DNA of 64,000 bases from Dicyema japonicum. Taxonomy: Eukaryota > Dicyemida > Rhombozoa > Dicyemidae. Under the pieces are notes generated by a model that searched no databases, was not told the DNA's origin, and worked only from the letters and a program-made list of their open reading frames with translations. This document shows positions 11,839 through 23,992 of this stretch, piece by piece. The stretch is from positions 124,001 through 188,000 of the forward strand of contig RDEW01000062.1 of the NCBI GenBank assembly GCA_011109175.1, in the 5' to 3' direction. Position numbers and translations under genes: made by a program. Within the stretch, counting starts at the first letter, position 1; each line of letters opens with the position of its first letter.

Positions 11839-12057
11839 TTGCTCAAATCATCGTTGCGCGTGGGTTCCGCAGTGAGCACTGCTGAATATTTGAAAAGGAG
11901 AAAGTACTGCGGCATTGCGGACAGGTTCGCTTTCCACTCGATCTCTGTTGAGACGTCTGCCGTTATTGGTCCGAGCACGTCTGAGTTTATCAAATTAATC
12001 GGGTGGCTTGCAGGACTGCGGAGGAGTGAGTGCAAAATATCTCTTCCAGAACATTAG
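11839..12057 (+). mobile_element. 3' piece of RLE-type non-LTR retrotransposon (copy B)
   Basis: The open frame contains AEYLKRRKYCGIADRFAF and SVETSAVIGP, the C-terminal part of the restriction-like endonuclease as in the copies at 1974-3126 and 39930-40149. Only this tail is left. Confidence 0.7.
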
Positions 12058-12337
12058 GCTCGCGATCATAAGAGGTAATTGAGAGATTTGATCGTCGATA
12101 TTACACCAATATGAAATCCATTTCACCATAGAAGACGCAACTTAATACATTCGGATTTCACTAGAAAATTATGTGGAATTAAGAAAAATCTGGAATCTGA
12201 GGTTCTTTTTATTACAAAAATGAAAAATAACTTATTCCTCCTGAAATTCTTAATGAAGATCCTAGGTGGGTAAAAAAGCTTAAGAAAAAGCAGACCTTGA
12301 TGATCTGAGGAATTTGGCTTTAGAGGAGGATGAGCCA

Positions 12338-12610
12338 GCTGGCATAGTGGTTAGGTGTCGGGCTAAAGTGACTTATGCTACGGGTTCGATTCTCGCTGAT
12401 GTTCACCTGGTGGAAGGTTCCACGCATCTACGATGCCAAAACGGTTTGACGAGTGACGTCGACATCAGTGGATACTCACTGCGGAACTGGATTGTCTAGA
12501 AAGGACCCACACACAAGAAAAAGAAAAAAAGAAGTGAAGATTATTCCTTGGTTCTACGATTAGTTTAAATTAACTGTTCCTGCCTATGCGGAGCTATAAA
12601 TATTATGGCT
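12338..12610 (+). repeat. tRNA-derived SINE, family B
   Basis: A perfect A box (TGGCATAGTGG) at about 12340 and a perfect B box (GGTTCGATTC) 46 bp downstream form a tRNA-like head. The body carries CACTGCGGAACTGGATTGTC, an A-rich stretch and TTCCTTGGTT, then CTGTTCCTGCC. A second copy of this body lies at 63430-63615. Unlike family A the head still matches pol III promoter consensus closely. Confidence 0.65.
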
Positions 12611-12619
12611 CTCGTGAAA

Positions 12620-14160
12620 AGGCTATTAAACAAGGAGGATGAAAGAGATTGGTAGCCAAAATCACCCAAGGGCGGCACATGTAAAATTATAGTTCTATAA
12701 GTCCATTTGCTTATAAAATTAATATCGCACAAGTCCATCCAGAATCAGCGGTAGCGTAAAAACGTCTAGTCATTGCACTTACGAGAATTTTTAAGTGAAT
12801 GATCCAAACGAGAGGTGAAGAGTAAATGATCCAATTTCATGCTATCCTGGTTGGCATTTGGAGTCAACTGAGAATGGTGGATCACATGGAGGAAGAGAAC
12901 ATTTCTACCAAGGAGGTAGTTGGGAGAATTGAATGTAAAGAAATTGTTAGAGACATGAGATCCTAACCACTAAACTATTTGATCATATTCATACAAACTG
13001 CTAGTTTGTGAGGTGATTCTTCGGAGTTCTTTTTGTAAATAACATTTATTTATTTTATTAAACTTCTATTCCATCCAGAGATAAGTTACAATAATAATCA
13101 ACAGCTACAGGTCAACCCACGCAATAGAAGGTTGAATTGAACTGACAATGAAATGAAAATGAAGTGATATTTACGAAGACCAAGGTAATAAACCAACTAG
13201 CTACTAATTCTAACCTACTCACGTGATCTCGACACGTGATCGCATTTAAGCCTAATGATTTTCCTACGGGCCCACACAAACACTTATGAGACGTAGAACT
13301 AGATGGTCATAGGTGAACAGGCATGTCGCTCGGTTCTTACAAATTATTATTAGCAACATGACGTAGAATGTATAGAATTTTCTAAGTTGAGTTTAATAGG
13401 CTCGATCGATCGTTTTTCTCGATGTTTTTTTCATCATAGAAAAGATCGACTTCTAGCGATCACCATGCTCAGTTGACACAGCTGAAGACTTCCAGCTCAC
13501 GGGTTTTAATCGATGGAAGATGCGGGTTTGCTGTGAATTCCCTTACCGCTCTTCGTTATCTTCGAACAGCATTGAAAAGAAATTCCTGACAAGCGAGGTG
13601 AAAGAAGCTGTGGTACAGACTTTTGTTGACATCAAAGGAGAGGTTGGACATTGAAGTGACTTACTTTTTGTTTATTTTTAAATAAATTAATTAATGATAC
13701 AAAGTGATCCTGGCACGCTCCAACAGAAAGCTCAACTTGGCACAATGTTCCTCTTTCGAGCCCACACAAGCACGTATTGGCCGCACAACTGTATACTCGT
13801 AGTCGACGGGCCCGCTCCTAGGTTCATGCGGATTAGGAAAGTTTAGGACTGGGTGATTTCAGCCCCTCCATAATCCTGAGAGGTTTTTCGGAAGTTAAGA
13901 CTTTTCCCCAAATTTGATAATCTCGTTTTTGACATCCTGAGAAAAACACATGTGCATGTCGAATGTGACTCCCAAAATTTTATGGTGTTTGCTAAATGGG
14001 ATTTCGAAATTATCCGCTTTTAGCTTTACCGTCCGTCTGTTTAGTTTTCTATCAAAAGCGAACAACGAGGTGACTGATTTCTCAGGACTTATTTATAGGC
14101 GAATTCCTCTAACCAAACGTTAAGACGGTCCAGGTGCTGTTGCAAGCTTGATGTTGCAAA
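12620..14160. other. repeat-rich intergenic stretch
   Basis: No host gene recognised. 13735-13830 is a minus-strand copy of the RACVG repeat (GAGCCCACACAAGCACGT read on the plus strand), and 13200-13330 has a weaker one. The stretch 13860-14160 has interrupted open pieces on the minus strand that look like LINE debris but carry no diagnostic motif. Confidence 0.35.
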
Positions 14161-14165
14161 CTGAA

Positions 14166-14697
14166 TATAGGGTTTTCTCGACCAATAGCGTAACTTTCCC
14201 GATCAATAGCGTCAATTTATACTCATTAACATTGGGATAAGGGTAAATATATTTTTGGATAAAAAACATCTAAAAACTCATAATGAGGTCGGATTTTCAG
14301 TATCCTAAATAGCAAGACGGGGAGAGCTGTTTCAGGATCTTCTACATATATTCCTGTAGGAGCCCAGAACCAGAAGTTTCATTATTGAGTTATGTCGGTC
14401 ATTGCATCAATGACTAATATTTCTGGAATCCTTAAAAAATCTTTGTTATGAAGAGGTAATTGAAGACCAGATGTCTTTAATAATGCCTGTTTCATCATTA
14501 TAAGGAAAATCTCCATGTTCATTACCCCTTACTTGCCATTTCTCAATCCAATTGAGAATTTATTCAGCTCATGGAAAAATAATGTATCCAGAGGAGTGCG
14601 GAAAATGAGAAAATTTAAAAAAAAGTTTATTTTTACCCTTAAAAAATTTAGTGACGCTATTGATCGGAAAGTGACACTAATCGTCGGAAACCGTATA
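14166..14697 (+). mobile_element. short DNA transposon with inverted ends and a transposase tail
   Basis: The left 50 bp (14168-14215) and the right 50 bp (14648-14697) are imperfect inverted repeats: both contain TGACGCTATTGATCGG followed by AAAGT and a second half copy. Both outer ends read TATA-(G/C)-GGTTT, consistent with a TA target. Inside, 14515-14640 encodes YLPFLNPIENLFSSWKN, matching the SP-LNPIEN-F motif near the third catalytic acid of Tc1/mariner/IS630-type transposases. The N-terminal two thirds of the transposase is missing, so it is a deletion derivative. Confidence 0.6.
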
Positions 14698-15199
14698 TCT
14701 TGATCACGTGAGGCCACAATATTGTCATTATTGTAATGGAGATTCACAATAAGAGTTATATCCTTCCCGTCGTTTGTGCCACCGCCGGATGATACTGTCT
14801 GCTAGACTCCCCACGCACTTCTAAGATTACTCAGCCAAATAACAATGTCATCTGCATAATTAATCAATGCTAATATTAAGTAAGAATCACTAAGTAAACA
14901 ATAATTAGAAGGAAAACGCCATCGAGTTATCGCGGCTTCTCTCAGAAATACTCTCATCTTTGCCTTTGGTTGCTCTCGGGAACCGACACATTTTCGATAG
15001 CACCGTTTTTCTGGCGGTTTTACAATTTGGGTGAATTAATGAGTGTTCTAAGTGATAATTCGCGAAATAATAAATAAATTATTATAATAAAATTAAAAAT
15101 TAATTAAAATTAAATAAATAAATTTAAAACATATTCACGTTGTTATCCTTTTGCTGTATTGCAATTATGTTAATCATTACAGACTTGCCAAATCAACCA

Positions 15200-17439
15200 A
15201 TGGGGGATTATGCAAACAAAGAATATGAGGAATCACATAAAGATGGTCATATTAAGTACATTTATTCGTAGAAGAGAATATAATCGTCCTCGGCTCAGAT
15301 TCTGAAACGAGAGATGAATACTTACTGGATGATAATTATTCTGATTGTGAGATCACATCGTTGTTATGGTGTTAATATTACTAGTTGAAAATGAAAAATT
15401 CTCCAAGAGGATGAACATAGTAAACGAAAACAATATGAATACGAGAACAAATTGGCTCACGAAAACATTCTAAGACAAAATTTGATCAGCAAATTATCTA
15501 ACAAAACAAATTCAAATAATGTCTCCCCAGAAGAGAGGTATTAAGTTTAATTAATTTATATTTTTTTAATTTTTTTATAAATTTGAAATTTTATATAAAT
15601 TAGAATTACGCAATCTGAGAATTTTTCAATGTTTTCTGAAACTTCTGATAAAGTCTTAAATGATGTGAGGTTTTATATAAATGAGTTAAAGTCAACCAGT
15701 AAACCTGATGAAACTTCTGAAAAGTCAGAAACTGGTTTATATTTCCCTTTATTTTAGAAACTATTAACATTCTGAGAAAGTGTGTCGTTATGGTGCACAA
15801 TTTTCCCGTCAAAACAAGTGCAGAGTATTTGAGAACTTTCTTCAACAAATTCGGACCAGTTGTACGATTTTTTTACTTTTAGGTTTCCCGTTGTTTGGTC
15901 CTAGCGAAACCTGATGGAAAGAAGTTTGGATTTATTGAATTCGCTTCTCCCGAAGACGCCAAGAAGTGCCAAGAAAGTCCAGAACCAATCGTTATGGATG
16001 GAATTCGTTTGGTATTCGAACAGGTTGTTTTCCCATTGTTATCAGCCTAATCACCAAGTTTTGAAGATGCTTAGCTCTCAGAAGGGAACGATACCCCAAA
16101 ATCGTCCTGATTCTCTTAATGGTAAATTATGTTTTATTTTATTATTTTTATGCTATTTTTACTGATATATGTTTGGTAGATAAAATAAACTTTATGTAAC
16201 CTTGTAGTGCCTGAAACTAATACTGGGACGCGTCCAAAGATGAAGTGGGATGATTCTGACGACTCCTACGATGGGAGATTAACTAAGTCCAAGAGGGGAA
16301 ATAAGGATCCGCGTGACTTGAGTGGGTTGGACAGAGAATTGCCACCAAGGGGAAAACTTATGGTTCGTGCCAAAAACGAGGACTTTTCTGGAGGTCGCTC
16401 TCCAAAGACCGAAAGGACGCATGTTGCTAATAGTTATAAAAAGGAGGAGCAGAAACGTCATAGAGAAACGGATCATGCCGTTAAAGATGAATTTAAGGTC
16501 CGAACCCACAGAGAAGACAGAACATTTCCTAGGAATGACAGGCGGAACTTTGATGAAAGAGATCGTCAGTTTTCTTTTAAAAGGAACGACAGACGTTCAC
16601 CGATAACAAGAAAATCACCCATTAGAAGAGACAGAGGTTCCACGTACAGGGAAGAGAAACCCGACTTTAAAAGGGAGGAACGAGTATATCATCATGTGAG
16701 AGAACGTGGATCTTCAAGGAGTGAAAGAATTTCAAGTCATGGAAGAGACGCGAAGTTTATGAGAAGAGATGAGGAAAACTTCAAGTCACCTCGCAATGTT
16801 GAGCGAGAAGTCCCAGTGAGTTAATTGGTGAAATTGAATCTGCAGAATTACTACAAATCGCCTGAGAAATTTGGAGCCTTCTACAGATCTAAAGAGGAGC
16901 AGAAATACAGACCAGATTATAACCGGGATTGCCACTTCAATACTTTCTCGAGGGATTATGACATGAGAGGAGAGGAAATGCGGCTGAGAAGAGAGAAAGA
17001 AGAAATTAAGTAGAATCAAGATTTTTTCATCATTGATAGACGAGAGCGGTTGAAGTTAGAAAGAGAACGAGAAAGACTTGAAGAGGAAAAACGAAATCTC
17101 GGTCGGTTTGCTGAAAGTCAAATGGGCCGTCCCAACAGCTTAAACTACAGGCGAACTTCTCGTGGAAGTGATTTTGACAGATTCCACGTACCCACACCAG
17201 ATCATTACTCCCCTGTAAAGCGCCGATATGAATATTCAAATCCTGAAAATCGTCCGAGATATTCAGGTGAACAATGGAGACATGGTGAACGGGAAGATTG
17301 CAGGTCATCATCTCCACGTGATAGAAGGCCATTTGCTCAGCAATACGTTTTAACTTTGGTTTTATTGAATTACTAGTCTCCCGGATTTTATAGTGGATCT
17401 GGTCGATCACGAAATGATCGTTTTCAAAAGGACTACTGA
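15200..17439 (+). CDS. RRM protein with long charged RE/RS-rich tail, SAFB-like
   Basis: Nuclear RNA-binding protein by domain content. ATG at 15200 (MGDYANKEYEES) opens an acidic N-terminal part in several small exons. One RRM spans about 15750-16023: VVMVHNFPVKTSAEYL as the RNP2 side and KKFGFIEFAS as RNP1, split by a 21-bp intron. An 88-bp intron precedes the big exon 16206-16824, rich in RD, RE and RS dipeptides. The last exons contain RERLKLERERERLEEEKRNL, a predicted charged helix, and end GSGRSRNDRFQKDY (stop 17437-17439). RRM followed by an RE-rich coil is the layout of SAFB/SLTM scaffold attachment factors, but the SAP domain expected at their N-terminus was not seen. Exon borders between 15240 and 15600 are uncertain. 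Confidence 0.75.
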
Positions 17440-18096
17440 ATTTGTTGATGTATTTTTTCTGATTAATTAGTGATTCATAATTAATTAAAATAAAATTCGG
17501 AGATTTAATTTTTGAAATTTTATTTATTGTTCGAAATTTTATTATAATTAATAAAAGGAAAGAAAGCAGACTAAACAGAATTCACAAAAATAGGAAGAAT
17601 GAGTACACTGTTAATGATAAGTGGTAAACAACATGGTCCCTTTGTAGGAGAAAGTGAGGATATTATATGAAGTAAAAATTTATTAAATGCGGCTATTCAT
17701 AAACTAAAGAATTTATGGGTTAAACCAAAATCCATAAACATAAATAAAACTAAGATTAATTTTGTAAAATTCGTTTGGCGATACTATACTTCTATACAAC
17801 GTTTGGATGGGTCACTTCAAAACAAGAACTGGAGAGGTTAGGTTATTTTCATAGGAATCACTGACAAATTCGACTAAAGCATTTTACAAGAAACGAGACT
17901 CCTGTACACACGCGAGGGCCTGTCGCGAGCTTCGATTATTTGACAAACGACGATGAGTTTCTTAAGGGCTTATTCCAATATTAATGAGCGTGGACAGGTG
18001 TCTAGTTTTGATTTAAAGTATTTTATATTATTATTATTGTTTTTTAAAGACGATTATTATTATTTTAAAGACGATTATTTAACAAAGAAACAAATG
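17440..18096. other. intergenic, nothing recognised
   Basis: AT-rich sequence without a supported gene. Near 18030-18080 there are direct repeats of AAAGACGATTATT that belong to the 3' tail of the adjacent RLE fragment. Confidence 0.35.
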
Positions 18097-18170
18097 TTAG
18101 TTGAGGAAGCCGGCTACGTGGATCGCTAACGAGTTCCATCGGAGTATGGCCATTCCAATCTTTTGTCTCA
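18097..18170 (-). mobile_element. extreme 3' end of RLE-type retrotransposon (copy C)
   Basis: Minus strand encodes RQKIGMAILRWNSLAI then HVAGFLN and a stop, the same C-terminus as at 28990-29075 (another frame there gives RQKIGIAILRGNS). It is a 5'-truncated insertion. Confidence 0.6.
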
Positions 18171-18596
18171 GTATTTTATTATTGCATTTGTAAGAAGAGT
18201 ATTTAAATAAGCAACTTAAAAAATCAAGATTTGATTGTTTTACGCACGTGCGGTGTCTCCTATTGTCCCTTATCTCCGGTATCTCGTAATAGTGCCTAGA
18301 AATGATTAAATTGAAAGTTTTTGAAGTTAGCATTGAAGGTCACGCCACTTGACATGATGATATTGATCGAAATTTTCAGAAATTCAAACTCTTCATATCT
18401 GGTTCACTCACTTTTTCGGCAATGTTTTAAGTCAAGGACTTAAATGAAACTAAGTCAGTAACAAATTCGACCTTTAACCACGTGGGTGGGTCTATTAGTT
18501 AGTGATATAAAAATTACTAATCAGTGATATAAAAATTACTAATCAGTGATTATTGATTAAACCTAAAGGTCAAACTTTGTTATTTGTTTTAGGCCA

Positions 18597-18860
18597 GCAC
18601 CGTCTGCATGTGACGACCAAATTCATCTTCCAATAATCCATTACAGGCTTCCGCTTCTGAAGAGAGGTGAGAAGTAGGTCCCCTTTTTCCATTTTCATAC
18701 ACCTCTTACCGTCACAGACGCATGACTCCTATCGTCGAACTAATCTCCAAAATTGCATTTTAACTAAAATATAAAAATCAAAATTTTGATCTCTTTTACC
18801 TAGGAACCCGCTCACGAGGTCCCTTGATTTACCAGCGATGAAATTACCGGTTACCAAAGA
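18597..18860 (+). repeat. interspersed repeat family C, copy 1
   Basis: Shares GACCAAATTCATC, CATTACAG-CTTCCGCTTC and AGAGAGGTGAGAAGTAGG with copies at 33470-33770 and 51990-52255. No coding potential or tRNA head seen. Confidence 0.6.
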
Positions 18861-20900
18861 ATGACTCTTTCTTGGTTGATAGGAAGGACCTACTGTAATA
18901 AATACAGTTTCACCCCATCTGCGAGTAAGATATACAGGTTTCTTAGTAATGGAATAAGATTGCCAGTCGCGAGTTTAAATGCAAATCCGGTTTGCTGTCA
19001 GATGATAGTTTCAAATCAAGATGGAACCTCTTTGGTCAGACGTCTAAATGACTAGGTCCCCGCAAATGTTGCAATGGACAACTACTTGGCACACACAGGA
19101 GCCGGATTCCGTGGAAGGTCAAGAACGCACTTCCGACTATTTTGACCTATCGGCGGTTGGTTTAGACTAACTTCGGCAGACGACCTGGACTACCTAAGAG
19201 AACTAGCATGCAACAGAAGATCATGGTCGAGGCTGACGGAGAGGATGATTCTGAATACGGCACAAGGGAAACTTAACTAATTTTCTTTTTTTCGGAAGTG
19301 CTTTTTAATAATAAAGTCGCGAAATTTACTATCGACTCTAACACAGAAACCACTTTTCTGATACGTTTTGGCTTCTCAATTTGGGGGTTTGATATAACGT
19401 GAGAATCGCCCAGGTGGTCACCAACGAGATGATTCATTGCCCACTTCTCGAAACACTATTGCAATAAGACAAAACATGTCTTTGCTGTGAAGGATCGCAT
19501 GTTTTTCCGGAATGCCTGGAACCAATTAACGAAAGATCATGTATCTACTGTGGATCAACCGGTCACTGGGTCAACCATTGGGGCTTTAGGTGGCTAGGAA
19601 AGCAATGACCTTTATACGAAGACCAGATGACTATGGTGTGAAACATGGGTGGAAGAAGAACAAAACTCCTCCCTTTTCACTCTACCCAGTTGAGAAACAA
19701 TAGGTCAACATCCATATGATGAATAAAAGAGGAGCTACCGATGATAAATGGATACCAAAATATATCCTTAACGTGGAAAGATTGAGCTATTTTCTGGAGT
19801 CCCCACTTTAGAGTTATCCGAGAATAATTGCCTCCACTTTTTAAGAATTCATTTCAATTAAATTATATTGCTTCAAAGATGGATTTCTGTCTGCGGATTG
19901 TATTCAAAGAGCCTGAAGATATGCACTGAAGAGATCACAAATTTCTTCATCTATGCGAGAGCATCAATTGTGGTTGGAGATCTAACTCCAAGTACCAATG
20001 CTTTGGCTGCAGAAAAACAAAGCAGAATGGATGCTTGGTGAAGACTCTATCTGGCCAGATTTTGCGTGCTAACGTCTAAGGAGATCGATCAATTCTCTTC
20101 TTATGGAGGAGATAGATGTTCCTTGTCTCTTCTCTTCTTATGGAGTACACAAATCCACCTAACGATTACAAAAGATAGGAAATTATCATTTTCCTAGATA
20201 ATGAAAATCAATCTCACTCAAACAAAGAGAGCCTCTGGATTGTTTGTAGGCTAAAACACCGTTCGGTGTACTAGAACCAGTATAGGATCTTTGTCGCAAC
20301 TAGGCTGACTCGATTTCACATTTTTCTTGACGATAAGCGAATCGTCCGGAAGAATGTGAAGATAAGAGACATAATGATAAGTCGGCTTCCTGAAGAACTA
20401 ACAGTAAGGTTTCCTTCTGGGAGATCTATTGGAGACCTTTTTTTCTAAACTCAAAAATAGTCAAAGCGAGAGACTCAAGTGTCATCTGAGCGTCTTTTTC
20501 CTTGATATATCGAAAGCCTTGCAAATTGTCAGTGGAAATTCGCTCAATTATAAGAGCAGGCAGAAATTGCTAACTTTTCAACTTCTTAAAAATGGCTAGG
20601 TCTTCTGAAAGCCTCCTTGAAGAAAAGATTCTTGCCTACAGGAGTATCCTCGTAAATTTGAAAATAAACTTTCTCTTTTTGGACACTTGTGAAAGATTCC
20701 AGACAAAACCAGAACAGAGAGAGATGCACTGACACCTGGATCACTTAATTTAGACGATAACTTTTTCTTCTTTCTTATGTTCTCTGGGTTATAAGAACAA
20801 TATAAAGAATTGGAGGAATAGAAAAAAAGATTAGACAGGAAGATTAGTGTTTCTGTTAATTATTGTTGTTTAGTGCACTGTTTCTCAACCTTTATTTGTA
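18861..20900 (+). mobile_element. decayed Jockey-type LINE: gag zinc knuckles and endonuclease scraps
   Basis: 19440-19600 encodes a CCHC series (C-L-C-C-E-G-SH, then C-IYCGSTGHWVNH), the nucleic-acid-binding tail of an ORF1/gag protein. Further on, VVGDL at about 19975 resembles the endonuclease GD-N motif and LDISKAL near 20505 the RT motif A, both with stops around them. Order gag, EN, RT on one strand supports one long-dead element. Boundaries are uncertain. Confidence 0.5.
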
Positions 20901-20955
20901 TCGCCCCTATGAAAAAATTTTCGCCCGGTAATAATTTGTCCCCCATAATAATTAT
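20872..20955 (+). repeat. hAT-like terminus
   Basis: CACTGTTTCTCAACCTTTATT resembles the ends of hAT elements (CAGTGNTTCTCAACC). No partner end was found nearby, but a hAT transposase scrap follows at 21540-21904. Confidence 0.4.
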
Positions 20956-20993
20956 AGTAATGTTACAAGGGCTTCACACGCTCTCTTGCCATT

Positions 20994-21353
20994 TCAGCAG
21001 TGGCCAGGGATGCCGCCATCGACGGGGTTGTGAAGCTCTTCCATGAAGCGTTAGAATTCCCGTTATCACTAGAACCGGTGGGCCTGGATCGTGGAGATGG
21101 AAAACCATGGGTAACTTTCTTCCCTTTATCTCGTGAGAAATGTTTGATTAGGGATGTGGCCTGCGTCGAAACCTTTTCCCAGTCGAGACTTTCAGGTTCT
21201 GCGTTGAAAGTTGGGAAAGCAGTTCGAGCATTCGAGAATTTCAAAATAAGAAAATATGATAGCCTCTTAACAAGATTCTATATACATCCCGTAGTCGTCG
21301 AGAGACCAGAATCTTCGGACCCAAGATGGTCTCTTCTAAGATTTTACTTTTGA
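20994..21353 (+). mobile_element. RLE-type retrotransposon endonuclease fragment (copy D)
   Basis: One open frame with LSLEPVGLDRGDGKPWVTFF, VACVETFSQSRLS, and IRKYDSLLTRFYIHPVVVE: the endonuclease region in the same order as in copies A and F/G. The catalytic RPDG is changed to PWV, so this copy is inactive. Confidence 0.75.
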
Positions 21354-21539
21354 TTACTTCAAAAAATTCTTAAACTGCATAATTATCATAGTTCTGGAAT
21401 GACTCACATAATGCTTGTTTGAGTTAAATCCATATTTTAGGCTTCTAACCATTCATGCTATAAATTCAGTCAGGTCTCTTGATCAGACTTATTTTTACTT
21501 AAAGTCGAATATCACCTCGATCAAAAATTTTAAATTGGT

Positions 21540-21904
21540 TTCGTTCAAAATGAATTCAATATCTTTACATTGTTATAGAGCCGTGCTTCCCGATTGGTGG
21601 TGCTTGCATTCACTAAGGGAGCGAGAAATAATTTTAAAAATCATGATTACTTGTACATATTTGCAAATGATCTTCAAATTCAGGAAATGATCTTGAATGT
21701 TTGAAGGCTAAAAGGTCACGATACGATATCCAAGGAACGCTTCCGAAGCTTGAATTTACCTGCATTGACGAATTGTTACTTTTGGCGTCATTCAAAGTAA
21801 CATATGAAGCTGCGAAATCAAAGAAGCCACATGCTATTGCAGAGACTCTTATTAATAAAGCCATGTGCATTGGAAATGGTGAAAACAGTTCTGAATTGCA
21901 CTAG
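21540..21904 (+). mobile_element. hAT/ZBED-like transposase fragment
   Basis: The frame 21701-21904 has LLLLASFKVTYEAAKSKKPH followed by AIAETLI, which matches the conserved SY-VA--IAK-KKPHTI-E-LI block found after the BED finger in ZBED5/SCAND3-type hAT proteins. Upstream HSLREREIILK could belong to the same protein. Only the N-terminal part is present. Confidence 0.5.
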
Positions 21905-21952
21905 CAAACAAAAAAACCACATCCACATTTAGTTAATTAAAGCACATCCGCG

Positions 21953-22192
21953 TTACCAGTAAACACTGCCTATGGTTTCGCTTGTGCATGTTTTTCGACA
22001 ATCCTTTCCGTTAACCTTCTCCATCTCTTTCGTTGTCGTGCTCGCCTCCTGATTTCGTCTAGATCGTCTGCATCCATCAGTCGGCCCCATCATACCATAA
22101 TCCTCAGCAAGTGTCCTGGGAAGACAACTTATTGGACGTCTTCTGAATGTAGAAGATACAGTATGGCTGAAAAATTTTTCCATGGGGGCCAA
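21953..22192 (-). mobile_element. possible LINE C-terminal fragment
   Basis: One minus-strand frame reads DADDLDEIRRRARQRKRWRR, like the R-A-DR-RWR motif at the end of many LINE ORF2 proteins. Short and without other support. Confidence 0.3.
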
Positions 22193-22689
22193 TTCGGAAA
22201 GCGCTGTTATAGAAGATGCTTGTGTTGCGCATGTTCTAATAAACGTCGATATTGTAGTTGACCAGGAAAATCAAACCGAATTTTCAAATTTTCTTGATAT
22301 TCCAGGGTTTCTACAGCAAATGATTATTAAAAACACGTTCACAGAACCGAAGAACGTTATGTTTACTAAGGTCCACGTTGTGTTTACGTTTGTGCCAGAC
22401 GTTTCGAAATTTTCTTCAATAGGCGTCTCCACCGGCCCTTGTCATTTTTATTGCTCGTCGGTCCACACATATTTTTCTTCCAATCCCATTAAGATCCTTA
22501 TTTAGAGCCGCGGGGATAGTGGCTTTAGGCTTTCCATTGTTAAGTATACAGCACATATTAAGTCTAAAGGATGGGGCACCGATTATTATGACGAAAAAAC
22601 TTAAAGTTAGCAGACTCTGAGGGAAGCTAACTGCGCAAGTTAAATTAAAAAGTAAAAAGTCCAAAACTAACTAATTTCTTTATCCTGAC

Positions 22690-22930
22690 GCGTTTCCAAA
22701 CCCAAGGACCCTCACCCCAGCATAAGTGATCCAGAGAGTTAGTTTCCGGGAAGCTGAGGTCAATTCCAGAAACTCATGGCCAGGAGCAAATTGTCTCCCG
22801 GTGGAATGAATAGATAGATCGTTTTGAATGTCGGGCCAGGGGCATCGAGCGTCTCTTAGGTTAGGCGGATCCATTGACGCCACCAAAGGGAAGGAAAAGA
22901 TCTTCAATCAGGTAACCGCATGGCAACCAC
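22690..22930 (-). repeat. SINE family A body, head lost
   Basis: Minus strand reads TACCTGATTGAAGATC, then GTGGCGTCAATGGATCCGCC, and ends with a CCAGGAATTGACC-like tail. A matching tail occurs at 25565-25620 and 48895-48950. Confidence 0.55.
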
Positions 22931-23065
22931 GTGGTCATCTCAGTTGTTAATTTAATATAATAATAATTAGTATAAATTCTGCAAAATTCCTTATTTACAA
23001 AAATAAATTTAAACAAAACCACAAATTAAGAACACCATATATTAGAATCAAAAAAGAAATGGACC

Positions 23066-23992
23066 CTAAGCCCTTGCTGCCTGAGCACCTTCATTCTCCT
23101 TAATCAGATTTTCCCGCTCTTCTTTAGTATAGAAATAAATATTGGTATTTTTCTGGCAGGAGAAATTAGAAATGTTGGCATCAGTAGTTGAAGATGCTTT
23201 GGTTATAGTTAGCAACTTCAAATTTTTCAGGAATCAATTTCCCAGCTAGAGAAGACTTTGTAAGCACGTGGAATGCTAAACTTCACAGCTTCTTGCAAGG
23301 TTAAATCGCTTTTATAATCTTTTTTAAGTATTTCAATAGCGCCCTAAAAATAAATTTAAAAAATAAATATTAAAATAAATTAAATTCAAACCCCACTGTT
23401 GTTTCCAATGCACGTGGCCTTGTAACCAACATAATTTCCACTTGGGTCACAGCAAAATAACTGAAGTCCCTTCTGTTTATCCCAGCCTGCGTAAATAAAA
23501 GAGACGCCAAAAGGTCTCAACCCCCCATACAAAGTGTAACCATGCTTTAACTCGCACAAAGTTAGAACCAAGTCCTCACATCGAATAGGTTCCTGATGGG
23601 TCACATAATGTCTTAGTTATGAAAAAATTGAACCTTCTTGAGTACCTTTTCAGTTCTTCGACTAAAACACTTGCGTCTGCTGTAGCGCCGGCAACCGTGC
23701 AGATCATATCACTAAAATGAGCTGTTTTGTATACTCATGAATTTGATATATTTTCTCAGCATGTGAAGGAAACGTCGAGAAGGGATGAACTGCTCTTTTT
23801 TCGGCGACAATTACGATACCTTCCAGACAGTGAATCCCGATGCAGGGTGACGAGTTTTCAATAGCTTTCATTGCATATTCAATTTGGTGCAGACGGCCTC
23901 AAGTAAGATAGAAAAAAATAAACCTTCAGGAGAAAAAGTTGTAGTATGAGAATCATATTTTCTCGACTAGATAACTAACAATAACGAACCAT
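23066..23992 (-). CDS. PSMA4: proteasome subunit alpha type-4
   Basis: Structural (non-catalytic) alpha-ring subunit of the 20S proteasome. Start ATG 23992-23990 is followed at once by a 23-bp intron, then [15 protein letters not shown] (human SRRYDSRTTIFSPEG). After more mini-introns come [52 protein letters not shown] and [18 protein letters not shown]. The C-terminal part (23066-23345) reads through [14 protein letters not shown] and [14 protein letters not shown], but it needs two +1 frame changes, near 23255 and 23220, that are not obvious introns. These may be sequence errors, or the tail may be altered. The rest is well conserved, so the gene is probably functional. Confidence 0.9.

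Noticed and set aside
13380-13450. CGATCGATCG palindrome
   Set aside because: Short simple palindrome without partners; no reason to assign function.
16279-17410. Minus-strand frames over the RRM gene
   Set aside because: They mirror the low-complexity RE/RS-rich exons and have no features of their own.
18510-18555. 22-bp direct repeat AGTGATATAAAAATTACTAATC
   Set aside because: Two units only in AT-rich DNA; ordinary slippage.
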